Below are positions 51,214 through 60,135 of a stretch of DNA of 64,000 nucleotides, piece after piece. Origin of the DNA: JAGPCK01 sp964535575 (lineage in GTDB: Bacteria > Bacteroidota > Bacteroidia > UKL13-3); the NCBI GenBank assembly GCA_964535575.1, contig CAZHTC010000004.1, positions 1 through 64,000 on the forward strand, written 5' to 3'. The notes beneath the pieces are model-generated. The model had not been told where the DNA came from and did not search any database. It worked only from the letters and a program-made list of their open reading frames with translations. Within the stretch, counting starts at the first letter, position 1; the number at the start of each line of letters is the position of its first letter. The translations under genes were made by a program, and so were the position numbers.

Positions 51214-53214
51214 GTGAAACGCCAAACAGCATTTCTTTTTTTAGTATTCATTTTATCAGCCACAACGCAGGTTAAGGCCATTGACCAAAAGGCGGTAGAA
51301 AACCTGTTGGTTAAAATCAGGTCAAATGAACCCGATACACAGAAATCGCTTGATTACGGAAATCTGGCCCGTCATTATAAGTTTATATATCCCGACTCGG
51401 CTCTTTATTTTGCCAATATTGCCTATAAATTGGCTCTGGAAAACAAGTTTATTTCTGGCGAGGCATATGCCTTAAAATATATGGGAGAAATTTATCTGGA
51501 AATGAATCATCCGGATACTGTTCCATCATTTTATTACAAGGCCATTCAATTATTTGAAAGTACGAATAATCTTTTTGGAATAGCCGAAACCTATTTTGTA
51601 TTAGGTTCCTTCCATTATCAGCAGGGCAACTATATTGAATGCGTAGATTTATACAACAAATCGGTAGCCCTCTATTTAAAACTTACACCTACCCGAAGAA
51701 TTCACTATATACTGAATGAACTTGGATCAATAGCCTATCATCAACACCGGTACAACGAAGCTGAAAAATATTATACAAAAGCCTTAGCCTATGATTTAAA
51801 GCAAAAAGATACGGCTATGGTAGCAAGCACACTCAATAATATTGCTCTTAATTTGGAAAAACAGGGACACAGCGAAAAGGCATACCATTGTTACAAACTT
51901 GCATACCAAATAGGAAAAATTAAACAATTCAATGATTTGACAACTTCGGTGCTGGCCAATATTGGCAAACTCCATTTGCGTAAACAAAATTACCTGATGG
52001 CCGAAGCGGCTTTAACTACCTCTTTACAGTATTTCGATTCGGCCAATACCTCTTATGAACGAATAGAAATTTATGAGGTACTTGCACATATTTATTTAAA
52101 AAATAAAGATTTAATTAAAGCATCGGGTTACCTTGATTCTGCCGCAGCTTTGCTGCAACTCAACCCTATCCGCGACCTAAAGAAAAAGCTCATGTCCTTA
52201 TGTGCCAATTATTTTGAACAAAAAGGCGATATGAAACATGCTCTTTTATGTGAAAAAGAAATTGTAGCCATCACCGATTCGATCGAAGAAATTAACAAAA
52301 GTAAAATGGCTAAGGCTACTGAACTTCGCAGTATTCTTAAACAAAGGGAAAGTGAGATTAAAAAACTATCATTAACCAACCGAGAACAAAAAGAACTGTT
52401 ACAACAAGGCAAAACCGGATTTATTTTTCTTATTGTTATAGCTCTTTTTATTACTGTAATTACAATAGTACTATATTTAAGTTATCGTTCAAAAAGTCAG
52501 ATAAACCGAGAACTGGAAGAACTAAATAAAGAACGAAACACCCTGATGGGAATGGTTTCTCACGATTTAAAAGCCCCCCTCGCCTCTATTCACAGCTTTA
52601 GTGAATTACTGGAATCTGATAGGCAAAATAAATTAAGCGAAGAACAGTTAGTTTACAACCAGTACATACGTCAGATTGTGGACGGGAGTTTTGAAATGAT
52701 AAATAATGTAATGGATTTGAGCCGGGTATATGATAAAAACATACAGGTGCACAAAACCAAAGTAAATCTTCCGGAAATTATTCAACCCCTTATTCAAAGT
52801 CACCGGTTTCAGGCTGCCAAAAAAGGAATCACCATTATTGGGGAAAATCTTGATAAAAACTATGAACCGGTATTAGCCGATCAAATGCACCTGAAACGAA
52901 TTGCCGAAAACTTAATCTCAAATGCAATCAAGTTCTCTCCGCCAAACAGCAAAGTCACTATTTCATTACATTGCCTTGGCAATGCACTTGAACTGCATGT
53001 AAAAGACGAAGGTCCGGGAATAAATAAAGCCGACCAATTAAATTTATTCAAAAAATACCAGCGTTTAAGCGCAGCACCCACAGGAAATGAAAGTTCGAAT
53101 GGATTGGGGCTTTTTATCGTGAAAGAATTGACTGAATTAAACGGAGGAAAAGTTTGGTGCGAAAGTGAACCTTCATCGGGTGCTACTTTTAAAGTCAGTT
53201 TTCCGGCAAAATAA
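51214..53214 (+). CDS. TPR-containing sensor histidine kinase
   Basis: This 666-residue kinase starts at GTG 51214 with a standard signal peptide (MKRQTAFLFLVFILSATTQ). A TTG at 51166 would add 16 residues before the signal and is disfavoured. Periplasmic TPR-like repeats fill about residues 25-380, followed by one helix (about 402-423). The kinase core follows: H-box SHDLKAPLAS (His450), N-box NLISNAIKFSP, G1 DEGPGI and G2 GLGLFIVKEL. There is no receiver domain and no response-regulator gene nearby, so the partner is elsewhere. Confidence 0.88.
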   Translation: MKRQTAFLFLVFILSATTQVKAIDQKAVENLLVKIRSNEPDTQKSLDYGNLARHYKFIYPDSALYFANIAYKLALENKFISGEAYALKYMGEIYLEMNHPDTVPSFYYKAIQLFESTNNLFGIAETYFVLGSFHYQQGNYIECVDLYNKSVALYLKLTPTRRIHYILNELGSIAYHQHRYNEAEKYYTKALAYDLKQKDTAMVASTLNNIALNLEKQGHSEKAYHCYKLAYQIGKIKQFNDLTTSVLANIGKLHLRKQNYLMAEAALTTSLQYFDSANTSYERIEIYEVLAHIYLKNKDLIKASGYLDSAAALLQLNPIRDLKKKLMSLCANYFEQKGDMKHALLCEKEIVAITDSIEEINKSKMAKATELRSILKQRESEIKKLSLTNREQKELLQQGKTGFIFLIVIALFITVITIVLYLSYRSKSQINRELEELNKERNTLMGMVSHDLKAPLASIHSFSELLESDRQNKLSEEQLVYNQYIRQIVDGSFEMINNVMDLSRVYDKNIQVHKTKVNLPEIIQPLIQSHRFQAAKKGITIIGENLDKNYEPVLADQMHLKRIAENLISNAIKFSPPNSKVTISLHCLGNALELHVKDEGPGINKADQLNLFKKYQRLSAAPTGNESSNGLGLFIVKELTELNGGKVWCESEPSSGATFKVSFPAK

Positions 53215-53242
53215 AAAGCCTCCCTTTGTAAGGAAGGCTTTT
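53214..53242 (+). terminator. Intrinsic terminator after the histidine kinase
   Basis: AAAAGCCT (53214-53221) pairs with AGGCTTTT (53235-53242) and CCTT with AAGG inside, with one internal mismatch. The T-run is short but the hairpin is strong. Confidence 0.75.
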
Positions 53243-53317
53243 AATAAAAATAGTGCGGTTATTGGAACCTATCTAAAAATATTCCATGTCATTGTATAAC
53301 TATTTTTGAGATGGGTT

Positions 53318-54328
53318 CTAGTAAGTAAAATGCACAGGTTCATTGTATCCGGCTATATTAATGGAGCCATACTTATTTCCTGAACCGGATTGTTTTAATA
53401 GCTTGGAGATATCAAACGAATAAGTTTTTGTAAAGTAAGCTTCACACACCTCATTTGGTCCTCTGTCAATTAAGCTTACGTTATAAAAATCGGTCGCATT
53501 TCCGGGGTTCACTTTTCCATCCCAAACAAGAGCAAATTTTCTGTTTTTATTCGAGCAACCGCTAAAACCAACGGTAATATACAGGCAATTTCCGCTTACT
53601 TCCGTTTTTTGAATAGTGAAAAAGTTGCCGTAGTCTTTGGGGTCATCTCCTACTTCAACCGGAGTGCATGATGCAGGTGGCGGTGTACCACACATTCTTA
53701 CCCGCTGTATGCATAGAATACGGGCCGGTTTACCTACCATACAAATGGAAGCTACTTTGATATGATCGTCATAGGCAATGCTCACCCGCATTCCATCTTC
53801 CATTGTAAATGCTTCCGGAATTCCGTAGGGTTCCAGTTTGGTGCCATCATCAAGTACTAAAATCCATTTACAACCGTCAAATGCCACTTGTTTCACGGTA
53901 GCCAACGTATTACATATAGTATTTTGCCCAACCGGTTTAATGCAGGTAATAACTTTAAGCATATCGTATTGAGGAGCCCTTACACAAGTATGTTCATTAT
54001 CCGGAATTTCTATACAGGTTGCATTTGCAGCAGGGTCGGCAGCCGAAAACATCACTTTCATTCCATCGGCTGGTGTAAATCCCTGCGCAAGTACCTTACA
54101 TGGCTTTAGTAATTTTCCGTTAGAGGTGCGTATCCATAAATTTCCCCAGGCTCCATCAGCACAAGGCACCAATTCAATAGTTCCCGCTTGTTCGCAGTTG
54201 CCACCTGAAGGTGGTGGAGGATCCTGACGGCATGAATTAAGGAAGAAAACAAAGGCTATTAGGCCTAGTGCAAACAGTTCCTTTGTAACAGAACCGGTCA
54301 TTAATTTCATCTCTTTTAACTGTTCCAT
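53318..54328 (-). CDS. Lipoprotein with duplicated beta-rich repeat
   Basis: This lipoprotein of about 336 residues has a lipobox FFLNSC followed by a Pro-rich segment. It contains two similar units: GNLWIRTSNGKLLKPC with GFTPADGMKVMFSAAD, and WILVLDDGTKLEPYG with AFTMEDGMRVSIAYDD. Each is followed by a cysteine-bearing strand. Starts at 54328, 54310 or 54301 are all possible. It lies 60 bases downstream of the membrane-spanning protein gene and probably belongs to the sigma operon. No family is recognised. Confidence 0.65.
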   Translation of the reverse strand: MEQLKEMKLMTGSVTKELFALGLIAFVFFLNSCRQDPPPPSGGNCEQAGTIELVPCADGAWGNLWIRTSNGKLLKPCKVLAQGFTPADGMKVMFSAADPAANATCIEIPDNEHTCVRAPQYDMLKVITCIKPVGQNTICNTLATVKQVAFDGCKWILVLDDGTKLEPYGIPEAFTMEDGMRVSIAYDDHIKVASICMVGKPARILCIQRVRMCGTPPPASCTPVEVGDDPKDYGNFFTIQKTEVSGNCLYITVGFSGCSNKNRKFALVWDGKVNPGNATDFYNVSLIDRGPNEVCEAYFTKTYSFDISKLLKQSGSGNKYGSINIAGYNEPVHFTY

Positions 54329-54388
54329 AATTTTATTTAGTTAGTTGCTTCTCTTTAGTCGCATGAGTAACTATAAAGGTTGCTTTAC

Positions 54389-55894
54389 TCAGAAAAAAAA
54401 TCTTACCCCAACCTCAGAACCAAATGTGGTAAATTTTTGCGTAGCCGAATAATTCTTTTTGTATAAAGAAGAAACAGACTTTCTGATATTGGGTCCGGCA
54501 AATACTTCCAGTCGTTTATTGGCCAGATAACTCAAATATGCACTCAGATTAAGGTTAATTATGGTATGTGCAAAAGGAGTTGAACCCGATACCCCTGTGG
54601 CTTTGGCATAATAAGCTTTGAACGGATCGTTAAATTTATCAATCAAATAATAAGATGAAGTTCCGAAAAGGTATCCAAACCCTGCCCCGGCAGTCACCCT
54701 GCAGGCAATCTGCTTGTATAAGGTATTGGAGTAAGAAACGGTGAGTGGTATTTCAATATACTGATATGAATTTGTTACCACTTTTTCATATCCGGGATTA
54801 GTATAAAATTCATCTACCCAAATGCTTTTGGTAGTATCGTAGATACTTTCAAAATTACGTTCCACACTGATTTTATCTGTGACTTTACTAAAGTTGATAC
54901 CTGACCCGAAACTCAGGTGGTTTAACAGGGAATAATCAACTTTAACACCTGCACGATAACCATAAGAAGTTTGTTGCGTACGGCTTCTAAAAGCCTGATA
55001 GGTATCAAATGCCGGCATTAACAATGCTTTATTATAGGTATACGTATTTGCAATTTGGTCGTAAGAATAAAAAGCGGCCACCGACCAGGCTCCTGTTTTG
55101 AAGTTTTTAGCTGTTTTATTCAAGGTATCTATAAAAGTTATTGCTGCCGAATCGGGAAAACTCAATGTAAACACCTTTTCGTCATCCACCTCAGAGGGAG
55201 TGTTTTCGGATACGACCGGAATAAGAGTTGGAGTGGCATCTGTCATTTTTTCATTTACCGTCACAATAACTTCTTTTTGTTCTGTGCGTGTTGCTGTATT
55301 TATAACTGCAAGCGTAGGTGCAACCGCTGTATTTTTTTGTTTACCCCTGGATTTGCGCCTGTGGTGAGTTGATGCCTTTGCTTTCGTACTTACTGTTAGA
55401 ACTAAACTATTGCGTGTGTTGGCAGGTGTTGTATCTGCTCTAAGTTCATCCGACAGATGCTGTTCAGTAGTTTCGATTTTTTCCGGACTGTTTACAGAGG
55501 TTACCTCCTTGTTAATTTCTTCTGCCACGACCGGTTCAGAAAAAACAGCTAACGAATCTTGTTTGGGTTCGGCAGGTAATGGTGTGCTATCGGCTACTTT
55601 GTTTTTGTGATATTGCTTTAGATTTTCCTCTTCCGAGATTTTATTGGATTGTGGTAAAAACACCGTACTCACCGTGAGGGCCGCAGCAGCGGCAGCATAT
55701 CCGGCAAAGGTGAGTCCTTTGGAAAAAACAGTTTTAATTACCTTTCCGCTTTTTGATGCAGACAAGGAACTCTCTGCTGAGAGTTCATAACGAATATTCT
55801 CAAAAACTATGGAACGTGGTTTTATCTCAAAACCATCCGCCAGTTTTTGAATATCGTTTTCAAAATCATCCAATGGCAAGCGCTTGTTCATCAT
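54389..55894 (-). CDS. Putative double-membrane-spanning anti-sigma factor with outer-membrane beta-barrel
   Basis: This 501-residue protein has no signal peptide. It starts with an acidic cytoplasmic stretch (1-58), has one inner-membrane helix (about 60-80, LTFAGYAAAAAALTVSTVFL), and a long disordered Pro/Thr/Lys periplasmic region (81-265). It ends with a predicted PorT-like beta-barrel (268-501) closing in GVRFFF, a typical barrel end. The gene overlaps the ECF sigma gene by 29 bases. The layout recalls the dual membrane-spanning anti-sigma (Dma) proteins described in Bacteroides. The N-terminal region would be the sigma-binding part, which is inferred from position. Confidence 0.72.
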   Translation of the reverse strand: MMNKRLPLDDFENDIQKLADGFEIKPRSIVFENIRYELSAESSLSASKSGKVIKTVFSKGLTFAGYAAAAAALTVSTVFLPQSNKISEEENLKQYHKNKVADSTPLPAEPKQDSLAVFSEPVVAEEINKEVTSVNSPEKIETTEQHLSDELRADTTPANTRNSLVLTVSTKAKASTHHRRKSRGKQKNTAVAPTLAVINTATRTEQKEVIVTVNEKMTDATPTLIPVVSENTPSEVDDEKVFTLSFPDSAAITFIDTLNKTAKNFKTGAWSVAAFYSYDQIANTYTYNKALLMPAFDTYQAFRSRTQQTSYGYRAGVKVDYSLLNHLSFGSGINFSKVTDKISVERNFESIYDTTKSIWVDEFYTNPGYEKVVTNSYQYIEIPLTVSYSNTLYKQIACRVTAGAGFGYLFGTSSYYLIDKFNDPFKAYYAKATGVSGSTPFAHTIINLNLSAYLSYLANKRLEVFAGPNIRKSVSSLYKKNYSATQKFTTFGSEVGVRFFF

Positions 55895-56426
55895 TTCTAA
55901 ATTTAATCGACAGTTTGTTTTGTAAAATAGTTTTAGCTCTGCTGTATTGCGAACGTGAAGATGCCTCGGCTACACCCAGCATCTCGCTTATTTCTTTGTG
56001 GGAATACCCTTCAATGGCATACAGATTAAAAACGGTTCTGTATCCTTCGGGGAGGGATTTAATGGCATGAATCACCTCTTCTGTATCAAATTGCATGTGA
56101 ATGGAGTCAGTGTAACCTTCATCTTCCAGATTATCGCTATCCAATTCATTTCTGAATTTCTTATTTGCTTTGATATGATTGAGGGCCGTATTCACCACAA
56201 TTCTTCTGATCCAGTGTTCAAGAGAGCTGTTGTATTGAAAAGTATGAAGGTGTTTAAACACTTTGATAAATGCCTCCTGAAGCACATCTTCTGCCTCATA
56301 AATGGTTTGCATATATCTGTAGCATATTCCCATCATTTTAGGAGCAAAACGATTGAACAGCCTGTTTTGGGCAGGCACCTCATTATTGATACAACCATCT
56401 ATTATTTCCTTTTCATCAAACTTCAT
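55866..56426 (-). CDS. ECF-type RNA polymerase sigma factor
   Basis: This 186-residue sigma-70 family protein has region 2 (AEDVLQEAFIKVFKHLHTF, HWIRRIVVNTALNHIK) and region 4 (GYSHKEISEMLGVAEASSR, QYSRAKTIL). It directs RNA polymerase to an alternative promoter set. It is first in a three-gene minus-strand operon with a membrane-spanning protein and a lipoprotein. An exact -7 box (TACCTTTG, 56486-56479) lies about 53 bases upstream. Confidence 0.92.
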   Translation of the reverse strand: MKFDEKEIIDGCINNEVPAQNRLFNRFAPKMMGICYRYMQTIYEAEDVLQEAFIKVFKHLHTFQYNSSLEHWIRRIVVNTALNHIKANKKFRNELDSDNLEDEGYTDSIHMQFDTEEVIHAIKSLPEGYRTVFNLYAIEGYSHKEISEMLGVAEASSRSQYSRAKTILQNKLSIKFRNDEQALAIG

Positions 56427-56478
56427 AAAGAAGACTCAACGTTGATAAAGACAAAAGAAATTGCTTAATTGCTGCCTG

Positions 56479-56492
56479 CAAAGGTACTTTTA
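56479..56492. promoter_or_regulatory. Overlapping divergent -7 elements (sigma operon and GNAT)
   Basis: TACCTTTG on the minus strand (56486-56479) is an exact match for the sigma operon. TACTTTTA on the plus strand (56485-56492) is a one-mismatch match for the GNAT gene. They overlap by 2 bases, so only one can be used at a time. Confidence 0.4.
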
Positions 56493-56522
56493 TTTAACAA
56501 AACTGATTAACAGAAACTTAAA

Positions 56523-56990
56523 ATGAATTTTCGAATTCGAAGGGCAAATACCAACGATCTCGACACGTTAGTAAAGTTTAACATGAACTTAGCATCCGAG
56601 AGTGAAGGAAAAATTCTTAATAAAGATATTTTATCCTCAGGTGTATTACTCATGTTCAGTGATCCTTCAAAGGGCTTTTACTTAGTAGCCGAACAAAACG
56701 GACATATTGCCGGACAGCTGATGATCACTTATGAAACCAGTGATTGGAGAAATGGAGTTTTCTGGTGGATTCAAAGCGTATATGTAGAAACCGCCTACCG
56801 AAGAAAAGGCGTGTTTACCGCCCTATACAATGAAATTGAAAAACTGGCTAAAGATTCAGGCACATGCTGCGGAATACGCCTTTATGTGGAAGAGAATAAT
56901 GAAACAGCATTAAAAACGTATGAGGCCTTGGGGTTGTTAAAAACACATTACTTTTTACTGGAAAAAGATTTCAGAAACGAAACCCCATAA
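56523..56990 (+). CDS. GNAT family N-acetyltransferase
   Basis: This 155-residue acetyltransferase has the acetyl-CoA motif A (VYVETAYRRKGVFTALYNE). Its later residues (ENNETALKTYEALGL) are typical of the C-terminal half. The acceptor is unknown. It is divergent from the sigma operon and ends at a strong bidirectional terminator. Confidence 0.88.
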   Translation: MNFRIRRANTNDLDTLVKFNMNLASESEGKILNKDILSSGVLLMFSDPSKGFYLVAEQNGHIAGQLMITYETSDWRNGVFWWIQSVYVETAYRRKGVFTALYNEIEKLAKDSGTCCGIRLYVEENNETALKTYEALGLLKTHYFLLEKDFRNETP

Positions 56991-57020
56991 AAAAAGCTCC
57001 CGTACATACGGGAGCTTTTT
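56991..57020. terminator. Bidirectional intrinsic terminator
   Basis: AAAAAGCTCCCGT (56991-57003) pairs with ACGGGAGCTTTTT (57008-57020) around a 4-base loop. It ends both the GNAT gene and the convergent lipoprotein gene. Confidence 0.93.
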
Positions 57021-57039
57021 AAAATGCAAAAATTACGTT

Positions 57040-57798
57040 TTACTGAGCAGTGATTGTTTTGGTAACCACTTTCTCGTTTACGAAATAAATATTTTCAGTT
57101 CCGGCAGCACTTTGCTCCCAGTTGTAAGCAGCTACCTGAATGATTCCTGTTCCTGTCATGCCAGCCATTTCAGACGATGTGAATACAAAGTTATTAGCGT
57201 TTGAACCATAAACGGTTTTAGTTACCGTTTTAGACCCGGCAGAAAGAATAACCAATACCGAATCGGCATTGAAAATATTGCTCATCAGGGTTACGGTGTA
57301 ATCGTTAGCTGTATTTACTGTAGCCGAGCTGTTAATTTCAGCCACAACAGGGAAACCCTTGCTGGTACTGTAAGTAAGAGCCGGAACCGTTGACCCGTTT
57401 CCTGCTATTACCCAATCAGCCTGTGTATTGTTAGTACCCCAGATATTACTGTTAAGGTTTGACCACAGGTAACTGTTGTTCGATTGTTTGGTTAATACGT
57501 TGTCATCCAATTTTACCGCACCGGCATCACGGAATGTACTTGTAGAGGTACCAACAAAATATCCTCCTGTTCCCATTGACATTTCTTTAACGCCAATAAT
57601 TGGAATAGTAGTAGTGGTAATTACTGCAGCCCACACACCGGTAGCGCCTTCAAAATTCGGAGTTGGAGTTCCGGGTGTTGTTGGAGTTGGGGTTGGAGTT
57701 GGATCATCGCCTTTATCCTTTTTTTTACAACTGGTAAAAGCTACACTCATGGCCATGCAGGCAATAAGAAATTTTCCTGCGATTGTCTTTTTGTTCAT
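57040..57798 (-). CDS. Lipoprotein with Pro/Thr linker
   Basis: This 252-residue protein has the Bacteroidota lipobox FTSCKKK, whose lysines follow the Cys. A Pro/Thr tract (about residues 34-46) acts as linker, followed by a beta-rich domain of about 200 residues of unknown family. It is probably exposed on the periplasmic or outer face. A well-spaced promoter lies at 57830-57859. Confidence 0.75.
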   Translation of the reverse strand: MNKKTIAGKFLIACMAMSVAFTSCKKKDKGDDPTPTPTPTTPGTPTPNFEGATGVWAAVITTTTIPIIGVKEMSMGTGGYFVGTSTSTFRDAGAVKLDDNVLTKQSNNSYLWSNLNSNIWGTNNTQADWVIAGNGSTVPALTYSTSKGFPVVAEINSSATVNTANDYTVTLMSNIFNADSVLVILSAGSKTVTKTVYGSNANNFVFTSSEMAGMTGTGIIQVAAYNWEQSAAGTENIYFVNEKVVTKTITAQ

Positions 57799-57829
57799 AA
57801 TTCTATTAAGGGTTAAATTGTATTTATAG

Positions 57830-57859
57830 CAAAAATAGGGTTTTTGACTGATTGCGCAA
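57830..57859 (-). promoter_or_regulatory. Promoter of the 57798 lipoprotein gene
   Basis: On the minus strand TTG (57859-57857) and TATTTTTG (57837-57830) are separated by 19 bases, a canonical pair. The start codon follows 31 bases later. Confidence 0.65.
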
Positions 57860-57936
57860 CTGCTTTCACAGAAATAACTAAATTGTTTATGCTTGTTTTT
57901 CAGCCAGAAAGTAAATACTAAATCTTATTCTAAAGG

Positions 57937-58692
57937 TTATGGTAATTGAGTTAATACCTCAACTCCGGTATCGGTGAGTAAAACCGTATGCTCAAATTGA
58001 GCACTTAATTTCCCGTCAATAGTGCGGGCGGTCCATCCATCTTTGCGATCAATTTTTGCTCTGGCTTTTCCGGCATTAATCATAGGTTCAATGGTAAAAG
58101 TCATTCCCTTCTTTAAAACCATACCTGAATTTTTAGCTGCAATATGGCTTACCTCCGGTTCCTCGTGAAATTTTACCCCAACCCCGTGACCACAAAATTC
58201 ATAGACCACCGAATATCCATGAGCCGAAGCATGACGGTTAATTTCAAATCCGATATTCCCCAAATGATTTCCGGGAAAACATTGTGCAATGCCAATTTCA
58301 AGGCATTCTTTGGTAACTTGAATTAGTTTTTTGGCATATTCACTCACTGCTCCCACGGTAAACATCGAACTGGTGTCGCCATAGTATCCGTTTAAAATGG
58401 TGGTTACATCAATATTCAGGATATCGCCCTCTTTTAATTCATAAGGGCCCGGAATACCATGGCAAATCACATCATTTATTGAAATACAACTCGATTTTGG
58501 GTAACCGCGATAACCCAATGTAGCCGGAATGGCCCCGTGGTCGCGCATAAACTGATCAATACTACGGTCTATTTCTTCGGTTTTTACTCCGGGCTTTACC
58601 AGTGCACCTGCATACTGAAGTGTTGCCGCAGCCAATTTTGAACTTTTGCGGATTCCGTCTATCTGTTCCTGATTTTTAATTAAAATAGCCAA
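57937..58692 (-). CDS. map: Type I methionine aminopeptidase
   Basis: This enzyme removes the initiator Met. It has the dimetal ligands in NIDVTTILNGYYGDTSSMF, CGHGVGVKFHEEP, FTIEPM and FEHTVLL. The start is uncertain. TTG 58692 gives MAILIKNQEQ and 251 residues, close to the family's usual length. A TTG at 58731, one base past the yihY stop, would add 13 residues. It is last of the mltG-thioesterase-yihY-map operon. Confidence 0.93.
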   Translation of the reverse strand: MAILIKNQEQIDGIRKSSKLAAATLQYAGALVKPGVKTEEIDRSIDQFMRDHGAIPATLGYRGYPKSSCISINDVICHGIPGPYELKEGDILNIDVTTILNGYYGDTSSMFTVGAVSEYAKKLIQVTKECLEIGIAQCFPGNHLGNIGFEINRHASAHGYSVVYEFCGHGVGVKFHEEPEVSHIAAKNSGMVLKKGMTFTIEPMINAGKARAKIDRKDGWTARTIDGKLSAQFEHTVLLTDTGVEVLTQLP

Positions 58693-58731
58693 CCTATCTT
58701 TCTCTTCTAAATATCTCCGCAATAATAGCAA

Positions 58732-59721
58732 TTATTCTGATTTCTCTTCCAGATCTTCGGTAGCATTCAAAAAATCGTTAAACCGGGGTATGGGTCTTTT
58801 TAGTTTTTTCTCCAGCCCTTTATCTATGCTTGCGTTTAACTCAAAGCCAATAAGTAAAATCATGCAGTTAAAATAAATAAGCAGCATCACCACAATAAGA
58901 GTACCTATAGAACCATAGAGCTTGTTATACGAATTGAAGTTATTTACATAAAAGGCAAATCCTAATGTGGTAACTATGGATAGAATAGTAGCCAAAGTAG
59001 ATCCGGGTGAAAAAAAGCGCCATTTTTTTGTTTTGGAAGGTCCCCAATAATACAAACTCGAAATCATGGTGAAAAATAAAAAAAGTACCACCAGCCATTT
59101 GATAACCGTGAGCACTACAATAGAAGTTTTATTGCCAAAAATACCCCAAACCAACATTTTTTGAAGCAGCCATTCGCCCGAAGTAATTAATCCCACTGCC
59201 ACCACTACCGTAGCCGAAATAAGCATGGCCAAACCCGTTGAAACCAGACGTTGTTTTAAAAAGGAACGTTCTTCTTCGTCTCTGGTATATTTATTAAACG
59301 CATTCATCATGGAGTGAATACCGTTGGTGCCAAAATACAACGCCATCAACATACTGAATGACAATAAACTTCCTCTCTGGTGTTTAAGAATATCTTCTAA
59401 GGTAGACTCAATGGATACATAGGCACTTTTGGGTAAAATATCACTGAAAAACTGAAGAATGGCTTCGTGCGAATTATCAATAGGTAGGTAGGCGACAAAC
59501 GTAAAGAAAAAGATAGCTGATGGAAACAAGGCCATAAAAAAGTTAAACGCGAGGGAGGTACCGCGTACGTTCAGCTCTTCTTTAACCACCTCTTTTATAA
59601 AAAAACTGATAACACTGTAAACAGGTACACGCTCAAAACCGGGTAATGTAATTACTTTTAGAAAACCGGCTAATCTGCGGTAAAGGGAAAACCTGCTTAA
59701 AAACCTGTGTATGCTAATCAT
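58732..59721 (-). CDS. YihY/virulence factor BrkB family membrane protein
   Basis: This 329-residue protein has about six membrane helices and the family blocks GTSLAFNFFMALFPSAIF and YYWGPSKTKKWRFFSPGS. Its cellular role is not settled. The ATG at 59721 is preferred to a TTG at 59733 that overlaps the upstream stop. A charged C-terminus ends NATEDLEEKSE. It lies between the thioesterase and map genes. Confidence 0.88.
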   Translation of the reverse strand: MISIHRFLSRFSLYRRLAGFLKVITLPGFERVPVYSVISFFIKEVVKEELNVRGTSLAFNFFMALFPSAIFFFTFVAYLPIDNSHEAILQFFSDILPKSAYVSIESTLEDILKHQRGSLLSFSMLMALYFGTNGIHSMMNAFNKYTRDEEERSFLKQRLVSTGLAMLISATVVVAVGLITSGEWLLQKMLVWGIFGNKTSIVVLTVIKWLVVLFLFFTMISSLYYWGPSKTKKWRFFSPGSTLATILSIVTTLGFAFYVNNFNSYNKLYGSIGTLIVVMLLIYFNCMILLIGFELNASIDKGLEKKLKRPIPRFNDFLNATEDLEEKSE

Positions 59722-59725
59722 CTCA

Positions 59726-60133
59726 CTATTCAAAAAAGGGTTTTAACAATCCGGTTAATTTTGCCGGGCAACGGGTAGGGCGGTTTGTGGAGGTATTGAT
59801 AAAAGCCAGCGAAACCATTCCGCTGTTAAGTAATTGCGCCTGTTCATTTAAAACTTCAAAATCAAATGCAATGCGGGCAGCGGGCATTTCTCTGATAATA
59901 GTCCGGATGGTTAAATGCTCATCATACAATGCAGGAGCCAGATAGCGGCATTGCATTTCCAATACGGGCATTTGCACTCCGCTTTCTTCCATTTCACGGT
60001 ATGTCATACCAAGCGAACGCAGTGCTTCTACCCTTCCGGTTTCATAATACAAAGCATAATTCCCGTAATACACCACACCCATCTGATCTGTTTCTCCGTA
60101 TCGAACCCGCACTTTTGTTTCATGAATGAACAT
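59726..60133 (-). CDS. YbgC-like acyl-CoA thioesterase
   Basis: This 135-residue hotdog-fold thioesterase has the catalytic Asp motif YGETDQMGVVYYGNY. It hydrolyses short-chain or aromatic acyl-CoA in related proteins. It follows mltG by 2 bases, so it is clearly in the same operon. Confidence 0.88.
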   Translation of the reverse strand: MFIHETKVRVRYGETDQMGVVYYGNYALYYETGRVEALRSLGMTYREMEESGVQMPVLEMQCRYLAPALYDEHLTIRTIIREMPAARIAFDFEVLNEQAQLLNSGMVSLAFINTSTNRPTRCPAKLTGLLKPFFE

Positions 60134-60135
60134 GG

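Noticed and set aside
53301..53308. TATTTTTG on the plus strand after the histidine kinase
   Set aside because: It matches the -7 box exactly, but no plus-strand gene follows and no -33 TTG is properly spaced; chance is likely in AT-rich spacer. A small antisense RNA is not excluded.
57661..57700. Simple Pro/Thr repeat in the 57040 lipoprotein gene
   Set aside because: It is a typical lipoprotein linker and short; no further significance is claimed.
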